Of a stretch of 64,000 nucleotides of DNA, positions 1 to 8,986 are shown piece after piece (position 1 is the first letter of the stretch; the number at the start of each line of letters is the position of its first letter). A program made the translations under genes and the position numbers. The stretch is taken from contig NZ_CP116477.1 in NCBI RefSeq assembly GCF_028335745.1, positions 1,612,001 to 1,676,000 on the forward strand. The letters run 5' to 3'. The DNA comes from Pectobacterium sp. A5351 (GTDB lineage Bacteria > Pseudomonadota > Gammaproteobacteria > Enterobacterales > Enterobacteriaceae). The notes beneath the pieces were generated by a model. That model was given only the letters and a program-made list of their open reading frames with translations. It searched no databases and was not told the DNA's origin.

Positions 1-656
1 TCCAGCAGCGAGTTAACGGCGTCATAGATCACGGCGTCGAGGTTGCCATAATCGCCTTTCGCGATGATTTTATTTTCATCATCACGGCTGGTGACGGTGA
101 TATTTTTCATTACGCGCTGTGCGGCATGGAGACGATATTTCTCCAGCCAGCCGATATTCACATCCTGCAACAGCGGATTGTTTGCCAGATCGGATTTAGC
201 GGCACGCGACGTACCGTTAAAACCAATCATGATACGGTCGAGCGCCTTACGCTTGATGATCTGGTTGCTAATGCGCTGTTGGAAGTCGGGGAACTTGGCC
301 CACATATCCAACTGCGGGTAGCTGATAAAGGTATCCGTATTAGTTTGCTCACAGCGGAATTTATCATCATCCAGCGTGTGAACCGATTTCGGTTCACGCC
401 GCTCGGTGCTTGATGTGTTTGAACTTGAAATAGGGCCGCTGATACCTAACCCCAGCTTTTGCCCCTCTTGATCGGATACACCGGTGATGTTGATTTTTTG
501 CAGCAATTCACTGGATTGCTGAACCTTATCTTCCAGCTTTTGCTGGATTGACGGTGCAACACTGAACTGCTTGGTAACATGATCAGGTTGGACGCCGTTA
601 AGCTCAGCCTGGCGGTTAATGTAAGCGTCGTACAAAACGCGGGTTTCATTCTTCAT
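1..656 (-). CDS. N: P2 gpN-like major capsid protein (C-terminus outside window)
   Basis: The minus-strand frame is open from an ATG at 654-656 to the left edge. It begins MKNETRVLYDAYINRQAELN and continues through LEDKVQQSSELLQKIN and TERREPKSVHTLDDD, which is the N-terminal region of the P2 gpN major capsid family. About 218 of the usual roughly 350 residues are in the window. It lies 34 bp downstream of the scaffold/protease gene, as in P2, and should be co-transcribed with it. gpN is cleaved near its N-terminus by the gpO protease in P2; the cleavage site here is not assigned. The frame was translated by hand and is intact throughout. Confidence 0.9.
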   Translation of the reverse strand, partial: MKNETRVLYDAYINRQAELNGVQPDHVTKQFSVAPSIQQKLEDKVQQSSELLQKINITGVSDQEGQKLGLGISGPISSSNTSSTERREPKSVHTLDDDKFRCEQTNTDTFISYPQLDMWAKFPDFQQRISNQIIKRKALDRIMIGFNGTSRAAKSDLANNPLLQDVNIGWLEKYRLHAAQRVMKNITVTSRDDENKIIAKGDYGNLDAVIYDAVNSLL

Positions 657-690
657 GTTAGGTTCCTGCGATAGTCGGTTTAAAGGGTGA

Positions 691-1536
691 TTAGCAGTCA
701 GCTAACACGATGCCGGATTGCGGATTGCCGCCGGAAGCTGGGGGGCGCTGGCTAAAGTTGCCATCCTGTCCGGCAAGCTGTTCTTTCAGCTCGGTTAATG
801 ACTTATTCAGCGTTTCCACGTTGCCTTTCAGCTCGGTGTTTTGCGCTTGTAACGCGCTGAATGTTTCGGTTTTATCCAGCAGTTCACGTTGGCTTTTGGC
901 GATCAGCTCAACCGCCTGTTTCAGCTCTCCATTTTCCTTACTGAACCGTTGCTGACTGCCGGTTAGCAGTTCGGTGATGCGGGAAAAGAAGTTTTTGCCC
1001 GCTTCGCCAGCGGGTGCCTCTTCTTCAAATTCCAGTGTGATCGGCGTATCAGCGGCCGTGAAGAAACATTCAGGGCTGGTTTTTCGCCCGTCCAACGGGC
1101 CTTTGCCGCCGCACTTGGCGTTAAACTCCAGAATGCCGACGCCCAGACTGGCGGGATCGTCCGTCATTCCTAATCCCATCAAATAGGCTTCGCCGGTGTC
1201 AGCAAAAGACGGGTGAATTTCAACGCTGGGGTAAATTTTCTGGCGTTTTTTGTTCAATGCCACCATGTCATCAGTGGCATCAATCTTGATTTGTAGCGCC
1301 AGCTTGCCTTTGAGCGGCCCGTCCTGGATCTCAAACTCGCTCACTTCTTCCACGTCGCCATATGCCCGAAAATCGCTGGTTGGTGAGTAACCGCGAATGT
1401 GTTCAAGGTTCACGCGAGCACCGCGCACCTGTTTGTTGAAGTTTTTCGCCATTTGCGAAATGTGCGCACGTTCAAGGGTACGGCCGTCGCAGGTCGCGCC
1501 TTCAACAGCGGCAAGAAACGGTTTTGAAATCGGCAT
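691..1536 (-). CDS. O: P2 gpO-like capsid scaffold and maturation protease
   Basis: This is a 281-residue protein; P2 gpO has about 284. The N-terminal half is a serine protease domain and the C-terminal half (about 185-265) is a helical scaffold. Candidate triad residues are Asp17 in TCDGR, His46 in NLEHIRG and Ser104 in YPSVEIHP, matching the spacing of the P2 Asp-His-Ser set. The ATG at 1534-1536 is preceded by GGAG and is preferred over an upstream extension (to 1794) that would run into the divergent terminase gene. It directs capsid assembly and processes N, O and portal proteins in the P2 family. Confidence 0.9.
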   Translation of the reverse strand: MPISKPFLAAVEGATCDGRTLERAHISQMAKNFNKQVRGARVNLEHIRGYSPTSDFRAYGDVEEVSEFEIQDGPLKGKLALQIKIDATDDMVALNKKRQKIYPSVEIHPSFADTGEAYLMGLGMTDDPASLGVGILEFNAKCGGKGPLDGRKTSPECFFTAADTPITLEFEEEAPAGEAGKNFFSRITELLTGSQQRFSKENGELKQAVELIAKSQRELLDKTETFSALQAQNTELKGNVETLNKSLTELKEQLAGQDGNFSQRPPASGGNPQSGIVLADC

Positions 1537-1682
1537 GGTAATGCTCCGGTGATAACAGGGTGTCTGTCTGATACCCCTATCATCGCCACGCTTCACCGCA
1601 GGCGCTATCAGTGCGGGTTGTTGCGGAACCACGACAACGGGGGCCGATATTTTGCCGCGCGCGGGCGCGATAGCCTGTATGT

Positions 1683-3395
1683 ATGAATCTACTTCCCGAT
1701 ATCCGCACAGAAGCCAAAAGCCTTTACTGGCAGGCCTATAGCATCCCTCAAATCGCGCAGCGGCTGGGGGTGAGCAACAACACGCTGTATTCATGGCGGC
1801 GCAGGGATAAGTGGGACGACAGCACGCCGATCCAGCGGGCGCAGGAGCGCACAGAAGTACGCTATTTACGGCTGATAGAGAAAGACGACCTCACGCCGCA
1901 TGACTTTAAAACCATCGACCTGTTAGGCCGTCAGATGGCGCGTTTCTCACGCGATGAACGAAAAGATCAGGAAAAGGATACTCGGAAGAAAGCGCCGAAG
2001 AACCATTTTACGGACGAACAGATCGCAGAGTTGCGCGCCCTGGTACTGGAATCACTCTACGAGCATCAAAAGCGTTGGTACAAAAAGCGCAAGCAGCGTA
2101 ACCGCGCGATACTGAAAAGCCGCCAGATAGGCGCAAGCTGGTATTTTGCGCGTGAAGCGCTGTTAGATGCGCTGGAAACCGGCACTAACCAAATCTTTCT
2201 GTCGGCCAGTCGAGCGCAGGCTTACCAGTTCAAACGGTTTATTCAACTGCTGGCGTCCAGCATTGGCGTAGAACTGAAAGGCGGGGACGCGATTGTGCTG
2301 TCGAACGGCGCAACGCTGTACTTCCTCGGTACGTCAGCGGCAACCGCACAGAGCTACACCGGTAATCTGTACTTTGATGAGTTCTTTTGGGTTAGCAACT
2401 TTCTGAACCTGCGTAAAGTCGCGGCGGGGATGGCGACGCAAAAAGGGTTGCGCCGCACGTACTTTTCCACGCCATCCAGTGAAGAACATGAAGCCTACAC
2501 GTTCTGGACAGGGGATTTTTTTAACAAAAGCCGCCCTAAAGCGGAACGGGTAGAAATCGACGTCACTCACAAGGTTCTAAATAAAGGACTGCTGTGCGGG
2601 GACAATATCTGGCGGCAGATAGTTACCATTCATGACACGTTAGAGCAAGGTTTTGACCTGGTTGATCTGGATGAAATTCAGTCTGAAAACAGCCCCGACG
2701 ATTTTGAAAATCTCTACGCCTGCCGCTTTGTCAGCGTCGGTGAGCGTGCCTTTGACTACACCGCGCTGATTAACTGCGGTGTTGATGGCTACAACGATAA
2801 CGTATGGCCGGACTGGCGACCCTACACGCAGCGGCCATTAGGTAACCGCCCCGTATGGATAGGCTACGATCCGAGCGGTGACAGCGGCACGGGTGACAGC
2901 GCCGGTCTGTCTATCGTATCCCCGCCCGCCGTTCCTGGCGGCAAGTTCCGTGTGATTGAGGTACGGCAGTTACGCGGCATGACCTTTGAAAAACAGGCCG
3001 AAGTCATTAAGGAGCTGACACGCCAATACAACGTGCAGTTTATCGGCATTGATAGCACCGGCAACGGCAACGCCGTGCATCAGCTTGTCGTTAAGTTTTT
3101 CCCCGCCGCCGTGAAATATCAATACTCGCCCAGCGTGAAACGTGAACTGGTACTGAAAGCCCAAATGCTGATCCGCGCGGGGCGGTTTGAGTATGACGCG
3201 GGGATGATGGAGCTGGCCCGTTCCTTTATGACGGTACGGAAATTTGTTACGCAGGGCGGCATGACGTCGTATGCATCAGACAGAACAAAAGGCAGCAGCC
3301 ACGGTGACATTGCCTGGGCAACCATGCACGCGTTACACAACGAACCAATCGGCAGCGAGTCGGGCGGTAATGATGGATTTATTCAGGAGTTCTAA
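1683..3395 (+). CDS. P: P2 gpP-like terminase large (ATPase) subunit
   Basis: This 570-residue protein powers DNA packaging. Residues about 20-45 form a helix-turn-helix (IPQIAQRLGVSNNTLYSWRR), typical of the N-terminus of P2 gpP. A Walker-A-like KSRQIGAS lies at 145-152 and a Walker-B-like FDEFF at 231-235. A nuclease-type domain with acidic motifs (IGYDPSGDS, FIGIDSTGNG, HGDIAWA) occupies roughly 395-560. It is transcribed divergently from the scaffold gene and is followed 2 bp later by the portal gene. The length is close to P2 gpP (about 590). Confidence 0.93.
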   Translation: MNLLPDIRTEAKSLYWQAYSIPQIAQRLGVSNNTLYSWRRRDKWDDSTPIQRAQERTEVRYLRLIEKDDLTPHDFKTIDLLGRQMARFSRDERKDQEKDTRKKAPKNHFTDEQIAELRALVLESLYEHQKRWYKKRKQRNRAILKSRQIGASWYFAREALLDALETGTNQIFLSASRAQAYQFKRFIQLLASSIGVELKGGDAIVLSNGATLYFLGTSAATAQSYTGNLYFDEFFWVSNFLNLRKVAAGMATQKGLRRTYFSTPSSEEHEAYTFWTGDFFNKSRPKAERVEIDVTHKVLNKGLLCGDNIWRQIVTIHDTLEQGFDLVDLDEIQSENSPDDFENLYACRFVSVGERAFDYTALINCGVDGYNDNVWPDWRPYTQRPLGNRPVWIGYDPSGDSGTGDSAGLSIVSPPAVPGGKFRVIEVRQLRGMTFEKQAEVIKELTRQYNVQFIGIDSTGNGNAVHQLVVKFFPAAVKYQYSPSVKRELVLKAQMLIRAGRFEYDAGMMELARSFMTVRKFVTQGGMTSYASDRTKGSSHGDIAWATMHALHNEPIGSESGGNDGFIQEF

Positions 3396-3397
3396 CC

Positions 3398-4465
3398 ATG
3401 TCACGTAAGAAACAGCACTCGCGCACGGCCAATCTACGAGCCCCAGCCGCACAGGCACCCGTAACAGGGGAATTGATCCAGCAGCCGATTGAGTCACTAC
3501 AGTCTTTCTCGTTTGGTGATGCACAGCCCATCATGGACAGGCGCGACCTGTTGGACTGCATGGAGTGCGCCAGAAATGGCCGTTGGTATGAGCCACCGAT
3601 CAGCACCTACGGCCTAGCGCGAATGTTTGACGTTGCCGTGCATCATCAGTCACCGATACTGTTCAAGCGTAATGTCATTATGTCCTGCTACGAGCCACAC
3701 CCGCTGTTATCGCGGCAGGATGCCAGCGCCTTTGTACTCGACTGGCTGGTATTCGGTAACGCGTATCTGGAACTGAGAAAGAACCGTTTCGGCCAACCGC
3801 TGAAGCTGAAGCATACCCATGCCAAGTACACCCGACGCGGTGAGAATCTGGATCAATACTGGTTCGTGACGTACTACGCCAACGATCACGAATTCGAGCC
3901 AGGCTGCGTGTTTCACGTTAAAAGCCCCAGCATTCACCAAGAAATCTACGGCACACCGGAATATATGGCGGTAATTCAATCAGCGATGCTGAACGGTGAA
4001 GCCACGTTGTTCCGGCGTAATTACTACATCAACGGTAGCCATGCGGGGGTGATCGTCTACCTCACTGATCCCATCACCAACAATGCTGACGTCGAGCAAC
4101 TAAAGAAGTCACTGAAAGATGCGCGTGGCAATGGGGCATTTAAGAACCTGTTTGTTTACGCGGCAGGGGGGAAGAAAGACGGCTTACAAATCCTTCCGTT
4201 CAGCCAGATTGCGGCCAAAGATGAGTTTACTGGCATCAAGGATGCAACACGCGACGATATGTTAGCCGCGCACCGTGTTCCGCCTAATTTAATGGGGATT
4301 ATGCCGAATAATGCGGGCGGATTTGGTGACGTGGAGAAGGCAGCGAAGGTGTTCGCCATCAACGAACTCATGCCGATAATGGAAAGCCTGAAAGAGCTTA
4401 ACGACTGGCTGGGGATCGAGGTACTTCGGTTCAAGCCCTACGCACTGGCCGAAGGTGCAATGTAA
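3398..4465 (+). CDS. Q: P2 gpQ-like portal protein (PBSX family)
   Basis: This 355-residue portal protein forms the dodecameric DNA gate at one capsid vertex in P2-like phages. It contains the family features FDVAVHHQSPILFKRN, FGNAYLELRKNRFGQP and RVPPNLMGIMPNN. A GGAG ribosome site (TTCAGGAGTTCTAACC) precedes the ATG and overlaps the end of the terminase gene, so the two are translated together. The P2 homologue has 344 residues. The gene ends just before the non-coding cos-containing interval. Confidence 0.92.
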   Translation: MSRKKQHSRTANLRAPAAQAPVTGELIQQPIESLQSFSFGDAQPIMDRRDLLDCMECARNGRWYEPPISTYGLARMFDVAVHHQSPILFKRNVIMSCYEPHPLLSRQDASAFVLDWLVFGNAYLELRKNRFGQPLKLKHTHAKYTRRGENLDQYWFVTYYANDHEFEPGCVFHVKSPSIHQEIYGTPEYMAVIQSAMLNGEATLFRRNYYINGSHAGVIVYLTDPITNNADVEQLKKSLKDARGNGAFKNLFVYAAGGKKDGLQILPFSQIAAKDEFTGIKDATRDDMLAAHRVPPNLMGIMPNNAGGFGDVEKAAKVFAINELMPIMESLKELNDWLGIEVLRFKPYALAEGAM

Positions 4466-4885
4466 CCGCGAAAGTCATTCAAAACCATTCACCTAGCCAC
4501 CAAACGCAAGACCGGACAGCCGCAAAGTTGCCCGGTTTTTTTACGCCTGCGTAAAAGCGCCTGAATGCCATTTTGGGCACTGCAACAACCGAATGATGCC
4601 GCGATTGACCGAGATCGAAACGGCGCAATAGCGACGCGATGAGGATGCAGCAGCATATGAACCAGCATACCCCCTATATCCCCCTCAGCGCGCGAGGGTT
4701 CCCCCGCCACGCCCGCACACGAAAATAGTGCGTTTTTATGCAGTTGTGCAGCAGAGGTAAACCCGCGCCAGATCTGGTGCGGGAAGGGGATAATAGCATC
4801 AATAAATTTGTGCATTGGTGTGCGGGGTTGTGCAGTAATTTTTAGACAAACGAAAACCCGCCGGAGCGGGTTAGTCGCAATACAA
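4466..4885. other. 420-bp non-coding interval after the portal gene, with candidate cos
   Basis: No convincing gene lies here; a 108-codon antisense frame has no recognisable content. On the minus strand 4713-4696 reads GGCGTGGCGGGGGAACCC, which resembles the cohesive end I recall for P2 and 186 (GGCG[A/T]GGCGGGGAAAG). The position between portal and the post-A cargo genes is where P2 carries cos. GTGCA/TGCAG words recur around 4736-4835. A weak hairpin ACCGG...CCGGT followed by T7 at 4511-4542 may terminate portal transcripts. Confidence 0.55.
4855..4872 (-). terminator. Terminator of the toxin-antitoxin operon
   Basis: The hairpin AACCCGCCGGAGCGGGTT is followed on the minus strand by TTCGTTTG. 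It lies 13 bp beyond the antitoxin stop codon. Confidence 0.7.
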
Positions 4886-5254
4886 TCAAAGCGTCATTTG
4901 TTCAGGGCGGCAGTGATAAAGTTCAGCCAGTTTTTCGCGGGTCTTTTTCTGTGGTCGGGAATCTTTTGCTTCCCATTGTGAAACCGCTGATTGTGTCGTA
5001 CCCAGCTTTTCCGCCACATCATATTGTGATAACCCGCGATGGATGCGCCAGGCTGCAAGCAGGCTGACATCATCACGGAACATGATTTCTACCACGTCAT
5101 TAGGCACGGTTTCGTCATCGTGTTCGTCAGCAAGATAGGGAATGTCTTCATAGCCCACATCGCTATCAGACATCAGTTTTTCATATTCAGTAATCGGCAA
5201 TACCACAAACTGAGGCTTACCGTTTACATCATTGATAAATTGTAGTTTTGACAT
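4886..5254 (-). CDS. XRE-type antitoxin with Phd/RelB-like N-terminus
   Basis: A 122-residue protein. Residues 1-30 (NDVNGKPQFVVLPITEYEKL) resemble the N-terminal strand and helix of Phd/RelB-type antitoxins. Residues about 65-118 form a Cro/CI-type helix-turn-helix (LLAAWRIHRGLSQYDVAEKL, then TTQSAVSQWEAKDSRP). It lies 70 bp downstream of a RelE-family toxin gene, the toxin-first order typical of HigBA-like pairs. It is expected to bind the toxin and repress the operon. The pair sits in the slot between portal and gene A where P2 carries tin and old. Confidence 0.8.
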   Translation of the reverse strand: MSKLQFINDVNGKPQFVVLPITEYEKLMSDSDVGYEDIPYLADEHDDETVPNDVVEIMFRDDVSLLAAWRIHRGLSQYDVAEKLGTTQSAVSQWEAKDSRPQKKTREKLAELYHCRPEQMTL

Positions 5255-5324
5255 AATTTCATCCGGGTGTCAGTGAGTCGCGGTGTATGTCATAAGGAAA
5301 CTGGCGGGTTACCCCGCCTGATAA

Positions 5325-5585
5325 TTAGTAAGTTGTTGATGTTCTGCGTTTGACCGCCTGAACTTCACAGACAACTGGCTCACCTTTGATGATTTCGAAA
5401 ATTACCCTGTAGTCTCCAACCCGTAGTCTGAATTTACCCGCTTCACCCTTCAACGAAGTGATATCCAGTTTGACAGCGGGGAAGTTCTTCAGCTCGGCAA
5501 CTTTCTCACTTATGGTGTCCTGATATCTTCGGTCTATCGTTGAACGTTGTTTCAACGCTTTCCTTTTCCAGATTACCTTTACCAT
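5325..5585 (-). CDS. RelE/ParE-family toxin
   Basis: An 86-residue protein beginning MVKVIWKRKALKQR. The C-terminal half has the RelE/ParE signature GKFRLRVGDYRVIFEI followed by EVQAVKRRTSTTY. RelE-type members cut mRNA at the ribosome; HigB-like and ParE-like members differ in target, and the target here cannot be read from sequence. The start at 5583-5585 is chosen because AGGAAA precedes it and because family members begin just before this KV-W motif. A longer frame reaches 5660 but adds residues unlike the family. Confidence 0.82.
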   Translation of the reverse strand: MVKVIWKRKALKQRSTIDRRYQDTISEKVAELKNFPAVKLDITSLKGEAGKFRLRVGDYRVIFEIIKGEPVVCEVQAVKRRTSTTY

Positions 5586-5645
5586 CAGTTTCCTCGGCTT
5601 TTTAAAGAGCATATCCGCTTGGGATGAAATAATAATAAGATATTT

Positions 5646-5683
5646 ATCTAATTGTGGCAATAATATCTAATCTTAAATCTAAT
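5646..5683. promoter_or_regulatory. Triple ATCTAAT repeat upstream of the toxin-antitoxin operon
   Basis: ATCTAAT occurs three times in direct orientation at 5646-5652, 5665-5671 and 5677-5683, within an A/T-rich stretch 61-98 bp upstream of the toxin start and overlapping the 3' end of the methylase gene. This is a plausible operator for the XRE antitoxin; no promoter was proved. Confidence 0.45.
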
Positions 5684-6383
5684 TATTTTGCCTTCTTCCA
5701 TCAACTTCACATAACGCAGCCATCACCGCCAGCCGTTCCGCTGGCGTCATCGCCTGATACTTAGCCGCCCATCTTTCCGCTTTTCTCTTGATGCGCTGCC
5801 GATCGATATAGTCTTTACCAGCAAACGCCGCACTATATGCCGCACCTTCTGGGAAATTCATCCATAGCTTTTCCGTCCTGACACCACCACGCGTCATTAC
5901 TTGAAACTCGATAGCGCGCCAGTCGTGCAATAACTCGTCGTAAAGCGACGACGGATAGCCGGAAATCATCACGTAATACGGGCATTGCCGCAGAATAGCG
6001 ATCAACTCACGATGATCATCAACCGTGTATTCATGCCGATAACGTGCGTTGCCGGTTCTGGTTTCTGGCAAATACGGCGGGTCTGCGTAAATCAGCGTGC
6101 GACCCATTGCCTCAAGGTCGTGACTTTGCAGAAAATCAACAGCATCCTCATTGATGATCCGTAGCTGAGTATCTAGCGTGTCTACAAACTCAGGATTAAA
6201 CTGACAAAACTCTTCAACGGTGATCGGGTCAATATCAACACCAACATTCAGCCGCGCGGGCGGCTTATTCAGCATGACGGCACCGCCACCCAGGTGAGTT
6301 TCAACGTAAATATCATGCGGTGGCATGTTGGAAATTATTTTCTGATACGCGCCTGACGCGGCCTTACTTCCCAGATATCCCAT
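5679..6383 (-). CDS. D12-class adenine-specific DNA methyltransferase (first copy)
   Basis: A 234-residue protein starting MGYLGSKAASGAYQ, the N-terminal SAM-binding motif of D12/Dam-like enzymes. Motif IV is DPPYLPE at 101-107. It should methylate adenine N6 in a recognition sequence that cannot be inferred. The ATG at 6381-6383 has an AGGGG ribosome site; a GTG at 6404 would add seven residues. It sits beyond gene A in the P2 cargo slot and is unrelated at sequence level to the second methylase at 9983-10813 apart from fold motifs. No cognate restriction nuclease is next to it, so it may protect the phage DNA. Confidence 0.85.
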   Translation of the reverse strand: MGYLGSKAASGAYQKIISNMPPHDIYVETHLGGGAVMLNKPPARLNVGVDIDPITVEEFCQFNPEFVDTLDTQLRIINEDAVDFLQSHDLEAMGRTLIYADPPYLPETRTGNARYRHEYTVDDHRELIAILRQCPYYVMISGYPSSLYDELLHDWRAIEFQVMTRGGVRTEKLWMNFPEGAAYSAAFAGKDYIDRQRIKRKAERWAAKYQAMTPAERLAVMAALCEVDGRRQNN

Positions 6384-6481
6384 TTTTTCCCCTTGTGGTA
6401 CCACATAGCTATTTTCATCTGTGCTGCAGCCGCGTCATTTCTGACTGTGATCGATGTTCTGGCCAGCACAGCCGGTTATGA

Positions 6482-8986
6482 CTATGAAACGTCACGCAGC
6501 GTCGCGATCCGCTGTAACAGCGACGCCGCTCTATCCTGATATTCCGCGTCTTTTTGCTTTTTCGTCTGTGCTCGATACAGACAGCCGTCAGCGCTAGCAA
6601 TGTATGCATAGCCAGCGAGCGCGATTGCATTGCCTGTTTCCAGCCGCCGCAACTCACCGTCGCTGATATCCCAACCCAATGAGCGGGCGAAATCGGCAAC
6701 GCTGGCACGCCAGTCGTCCGACCGTTTACTAACAGTCTGTTTTTCACTCTCTTTGTGCGGCTGAGTTGTGGACGAGCGTTCTTTATGTCGCCTATCCGGC
6801 GGTTGAGATCGAAGTCGATTGAGCAATCCACGCCGTTCCATATCAGTCATGTGCTCAAAGTCGATGTTTTCTGGCTCTGACGTACTGCCAATCTCTCTAT
6901 CGGCCGGTTCGGAAATGCTTATTTTTTCGTCGCCCGTAGAGTTATTGACAGAACTCCAAGCGTCGCCGGTTGGCGACGTAACAGCCAAACCACGCCCAGC
7001 GCTATCATTAGCGCCTGCGTCTGCGGCCTGTTTTTTGCGGATTTTCCACTTAACGAGACGGGTACAGATGCGCGATAGCTCACCCAAACGTGGGGAGAAA
7101 ACACCAAAGATTTTTTCTGGTGTCTCACCGTAGTCGTTTTGCTCGTCAGCTTCCTCATACGCTATGCGCACGGTATATAACTCACGCGGGATCAGTACGC
7201 CGCCTTGCTTTTCGATGTAAGTGGCGAAACAGCCTGCGTCCGCAGATGCCAGCACGGCATCCATTGCCGGATCAGCAAGCTGTGCCGTGCCACGTTTGAA
7301 GGTTCCGGCTTCTTTCTGCACTGCGGTAAGTTGGTTCGCCAGTTTGCGCAGCTCGCGCCAGACTGTGACTGGCGGCAGGCCGAACGGCTGAAACTGCCGG
7401 ATGTTATGTTGAGACGCCCAAGCCATCGCAAACTTTGCGGTTTCACGCAGAGGCTTTCCTGTTTCACCGTCCAGCTCGCCATCCAGCGCGTAGCCATCAA
7501 TGTTTTTGCTGATGTATTTCGCCACATAAGCAGTGGCGCTACCTTTCTTGGGATCAAGACGCTTCGCTTTAAAGCGCGCGCCGGTATTACGCCCCAGCTC
7601 GGCACGGTCTACAGCGATGAAGTATTCACGCAGAATTTCAGTGATTTCTTTCCGGTCTTCGGGCGGCATGAATAGTAATACGTGCCAGTGCGGCGTAGCG
7701 TCGTGATGCGGTTCTGCAACGCGAAAGCCATACGGACGTAGGCCGCGCCGGTTCAGTTTCGACATGGCCTTAGCCCACGTCTTACATAAATAACGCTGCC
7801 CCTGCCGAGGTGATGAGGTATCCCACTTGGGATTTTGATGACCGCTCTGAATTGTGGCGTGATAGCGCGACGGGCAAGTGATAGTAAGAAAAACCCCCTC
7901 ATCACTGCGCGATATGGCAACCATTTCAACGCCAGCCATACGCGTCATCAGTTCGTGACGGCGAATAACAGGATTGCTGATGCTGGCGTATACCATGTTT
8001 TCCAGCGATGCGACGTTGCCATCCTCATCAACCAGTTCATGCGCCTTAAAGAATTCGCGGTTTTTACGGCGTTGCTCTTGCCACTGGTTCAGTGCATCGA
8101 TACTGACATACGGCATACGTTTCTTGTGGATCACGCCGATGGCGCGGAACTGGTTTTCTCGCCATTCGCAACGCAAACGCCATAACTTACGCCCCCACCA
8201 TTCGGGGCTGATGATGCGCAGAATGGCGGAGCAAATACGTTTTTTTGATTCGTTATCGCCAATGATCACGCCCCAGCATGGCGGCGTTACACGTAGCGCC
8301 AGCATTTCACGGCCTAAATGCCAGAAAAGCGCCTGAATCTCGTCGTTGGTCATATCAGAGGGCAAAGTATTGCCGCATTCGGTTTCAAACATTTCCGCGA
8401 TGCTGGCTGCGATAGCATGACCGGCGTTAATCGCCTCATGTTTCGTAAACTCGGCAAGATGCATCCACCGTGCGCGCCAGTAGCTGGCAAGCTCTGACGT
8501 AAAACCATTACGCACACCTTGCTTGGCGCGCACGGCATCCAGACGCAGCAGGGCTTTTTTCACGGTTCCCATGAAAAAGGCGCTGACGTGTCGCGGCTCG
8601 CGGTTCTCGCGCAGCCATTCGATTTTTTTCCTGTAGGTATCGCGGATAAAAAACGGCTGTTCAAGCAAGCGGCATTCGACACCTTCCGGTGTTTCCATCC
8701 AGTTCTGCAATGTTGATTGATGCTCATCCCGCTCAGCTTCAGCGAACTGACGGCGCATCGTCAGTAACGTTGCATTAGGCTCGAAATAGTCCAGCCGCGC
8801 GACGGCCTGATCAAAATCCAGATCGGAGAAAGCAGCGCGTGATACCAGTCGCTTAAGGTGTTGCTCGACTGCTGGGTGTGGCTCGGTGGTATTTGTGGCA
8901 AAGGGAGAAAAGGAATCAGCGATCCCCTGTGGTATGGAGATCGCTGGACGTGGCGCATTCCACGGATAAGCCCATTGTTCGGACAT
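6482..8986 (-). CDS. A: Replication initiation endonuclease, P2 gene A family
   Basis: An 834-residue rolling-circle initiator. The two catalytic tyrosines are Tyr487 and Tyr491 in AYVAKYISKNID, matching the paired Tyr450/Tyr454 of P2 gpA. A metal-binding HxH (TPHWHVLLF, about 431-439) lies upstream as in HUH nucleases. In P2 the protein nicks the origin located inside its own gene; I could not place that nick site here. It is longer than P2 gpA (761). The start ATG overlaps the stop of the preceding gene (TAATG), so translation is probably coupled. The C-terminal 150 residues are hydrophilic and variable. Confidence 0.93.
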   Translation of the reverse strand: MSEQWAYPWNAPRPAISIPQGIADSFSPFATNTTEPHPAVEQHLKRLVSRAAFSDLDFDQAVARLDYFEPNATLLTMRRQFAEAERDEHQSTLQNWMETPEGVECRLLEQPFFIRDTYRKKIEWLRENREPRHVSAFFMGTVKKALLRLDAVRAKQGVRNGFTSELASYWRARWMHLAEFTKHEAINAGHAIAASIAEMFETECGNTLPSDMTNDEIQALFWHLGREMLALRVTPPCWGVIIGDNESKKRICSAILRIISPEWWGRKLWRLRCEWRENQFRAIGVIHKKRMPYVSIDALNQWQEQRRKNREFFKAHELVDEDGNVASLENMVYASISNPVIRRHELMTRMAGVEMVAISRSDEGVFLTITCPSRYHATIQSGHQNPKWDTSSPRQGQRYLCKTWAKAMSKLNRRGLRPYGFRVAEPHHDATPHWHVLLFMPPEDRKEITEILREYFIAVDRAELGRNTGARFKAKRLDPKKGSATAYVAKYISKNIDGYALDGELDGETGKPLRETAKFAMAWASQHNIRQFQPFGLPPVTVWRELRKLANQLTAVQKEAGTFKRGTAQLADPAMDAVLASADAGCFATYIEKQGGVLIPRELYTVRIAYEEADEQNDYGETPEKIFGVFSPRLGELSRICTRLVKWKIRKKQAADAGANDSAGRGLAVTSPTGDAWSSVNNSTGDEKISISEPADREIGSTSEPENIDFEHMTDMERRGLLNRLRSQPPDRRHKERSSTTQPHKESEKQTVSKRSDDWRASVADFARSLGWDISDGELRRLETGNAIALAGYAYIASADGCLYRAQTKKQKDAEYQDRAASLLQRIATLRDVS

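Noticed and set aside
1537..1794. 86-residue N-terminal extension of the scaffold protein
   Set aside because: It would overlap the divergent terminase gene by over 100 bp; the ATG at 1536 has a good ribosome site and matches P2 gpO.
4489..4815. 108-codon minus-strand frame in the portal-antitoxin gap
   Set aside because: No family pattern and no ribosome site; it overlaps the cos-like sequence and a hairpin, so the gap is better read as non-coding.
6415..6831. 138-codon frame overlapping the end of gene A
   Set aside because: Other-frame shadow of gene A with Arg/Ser-rich translation.
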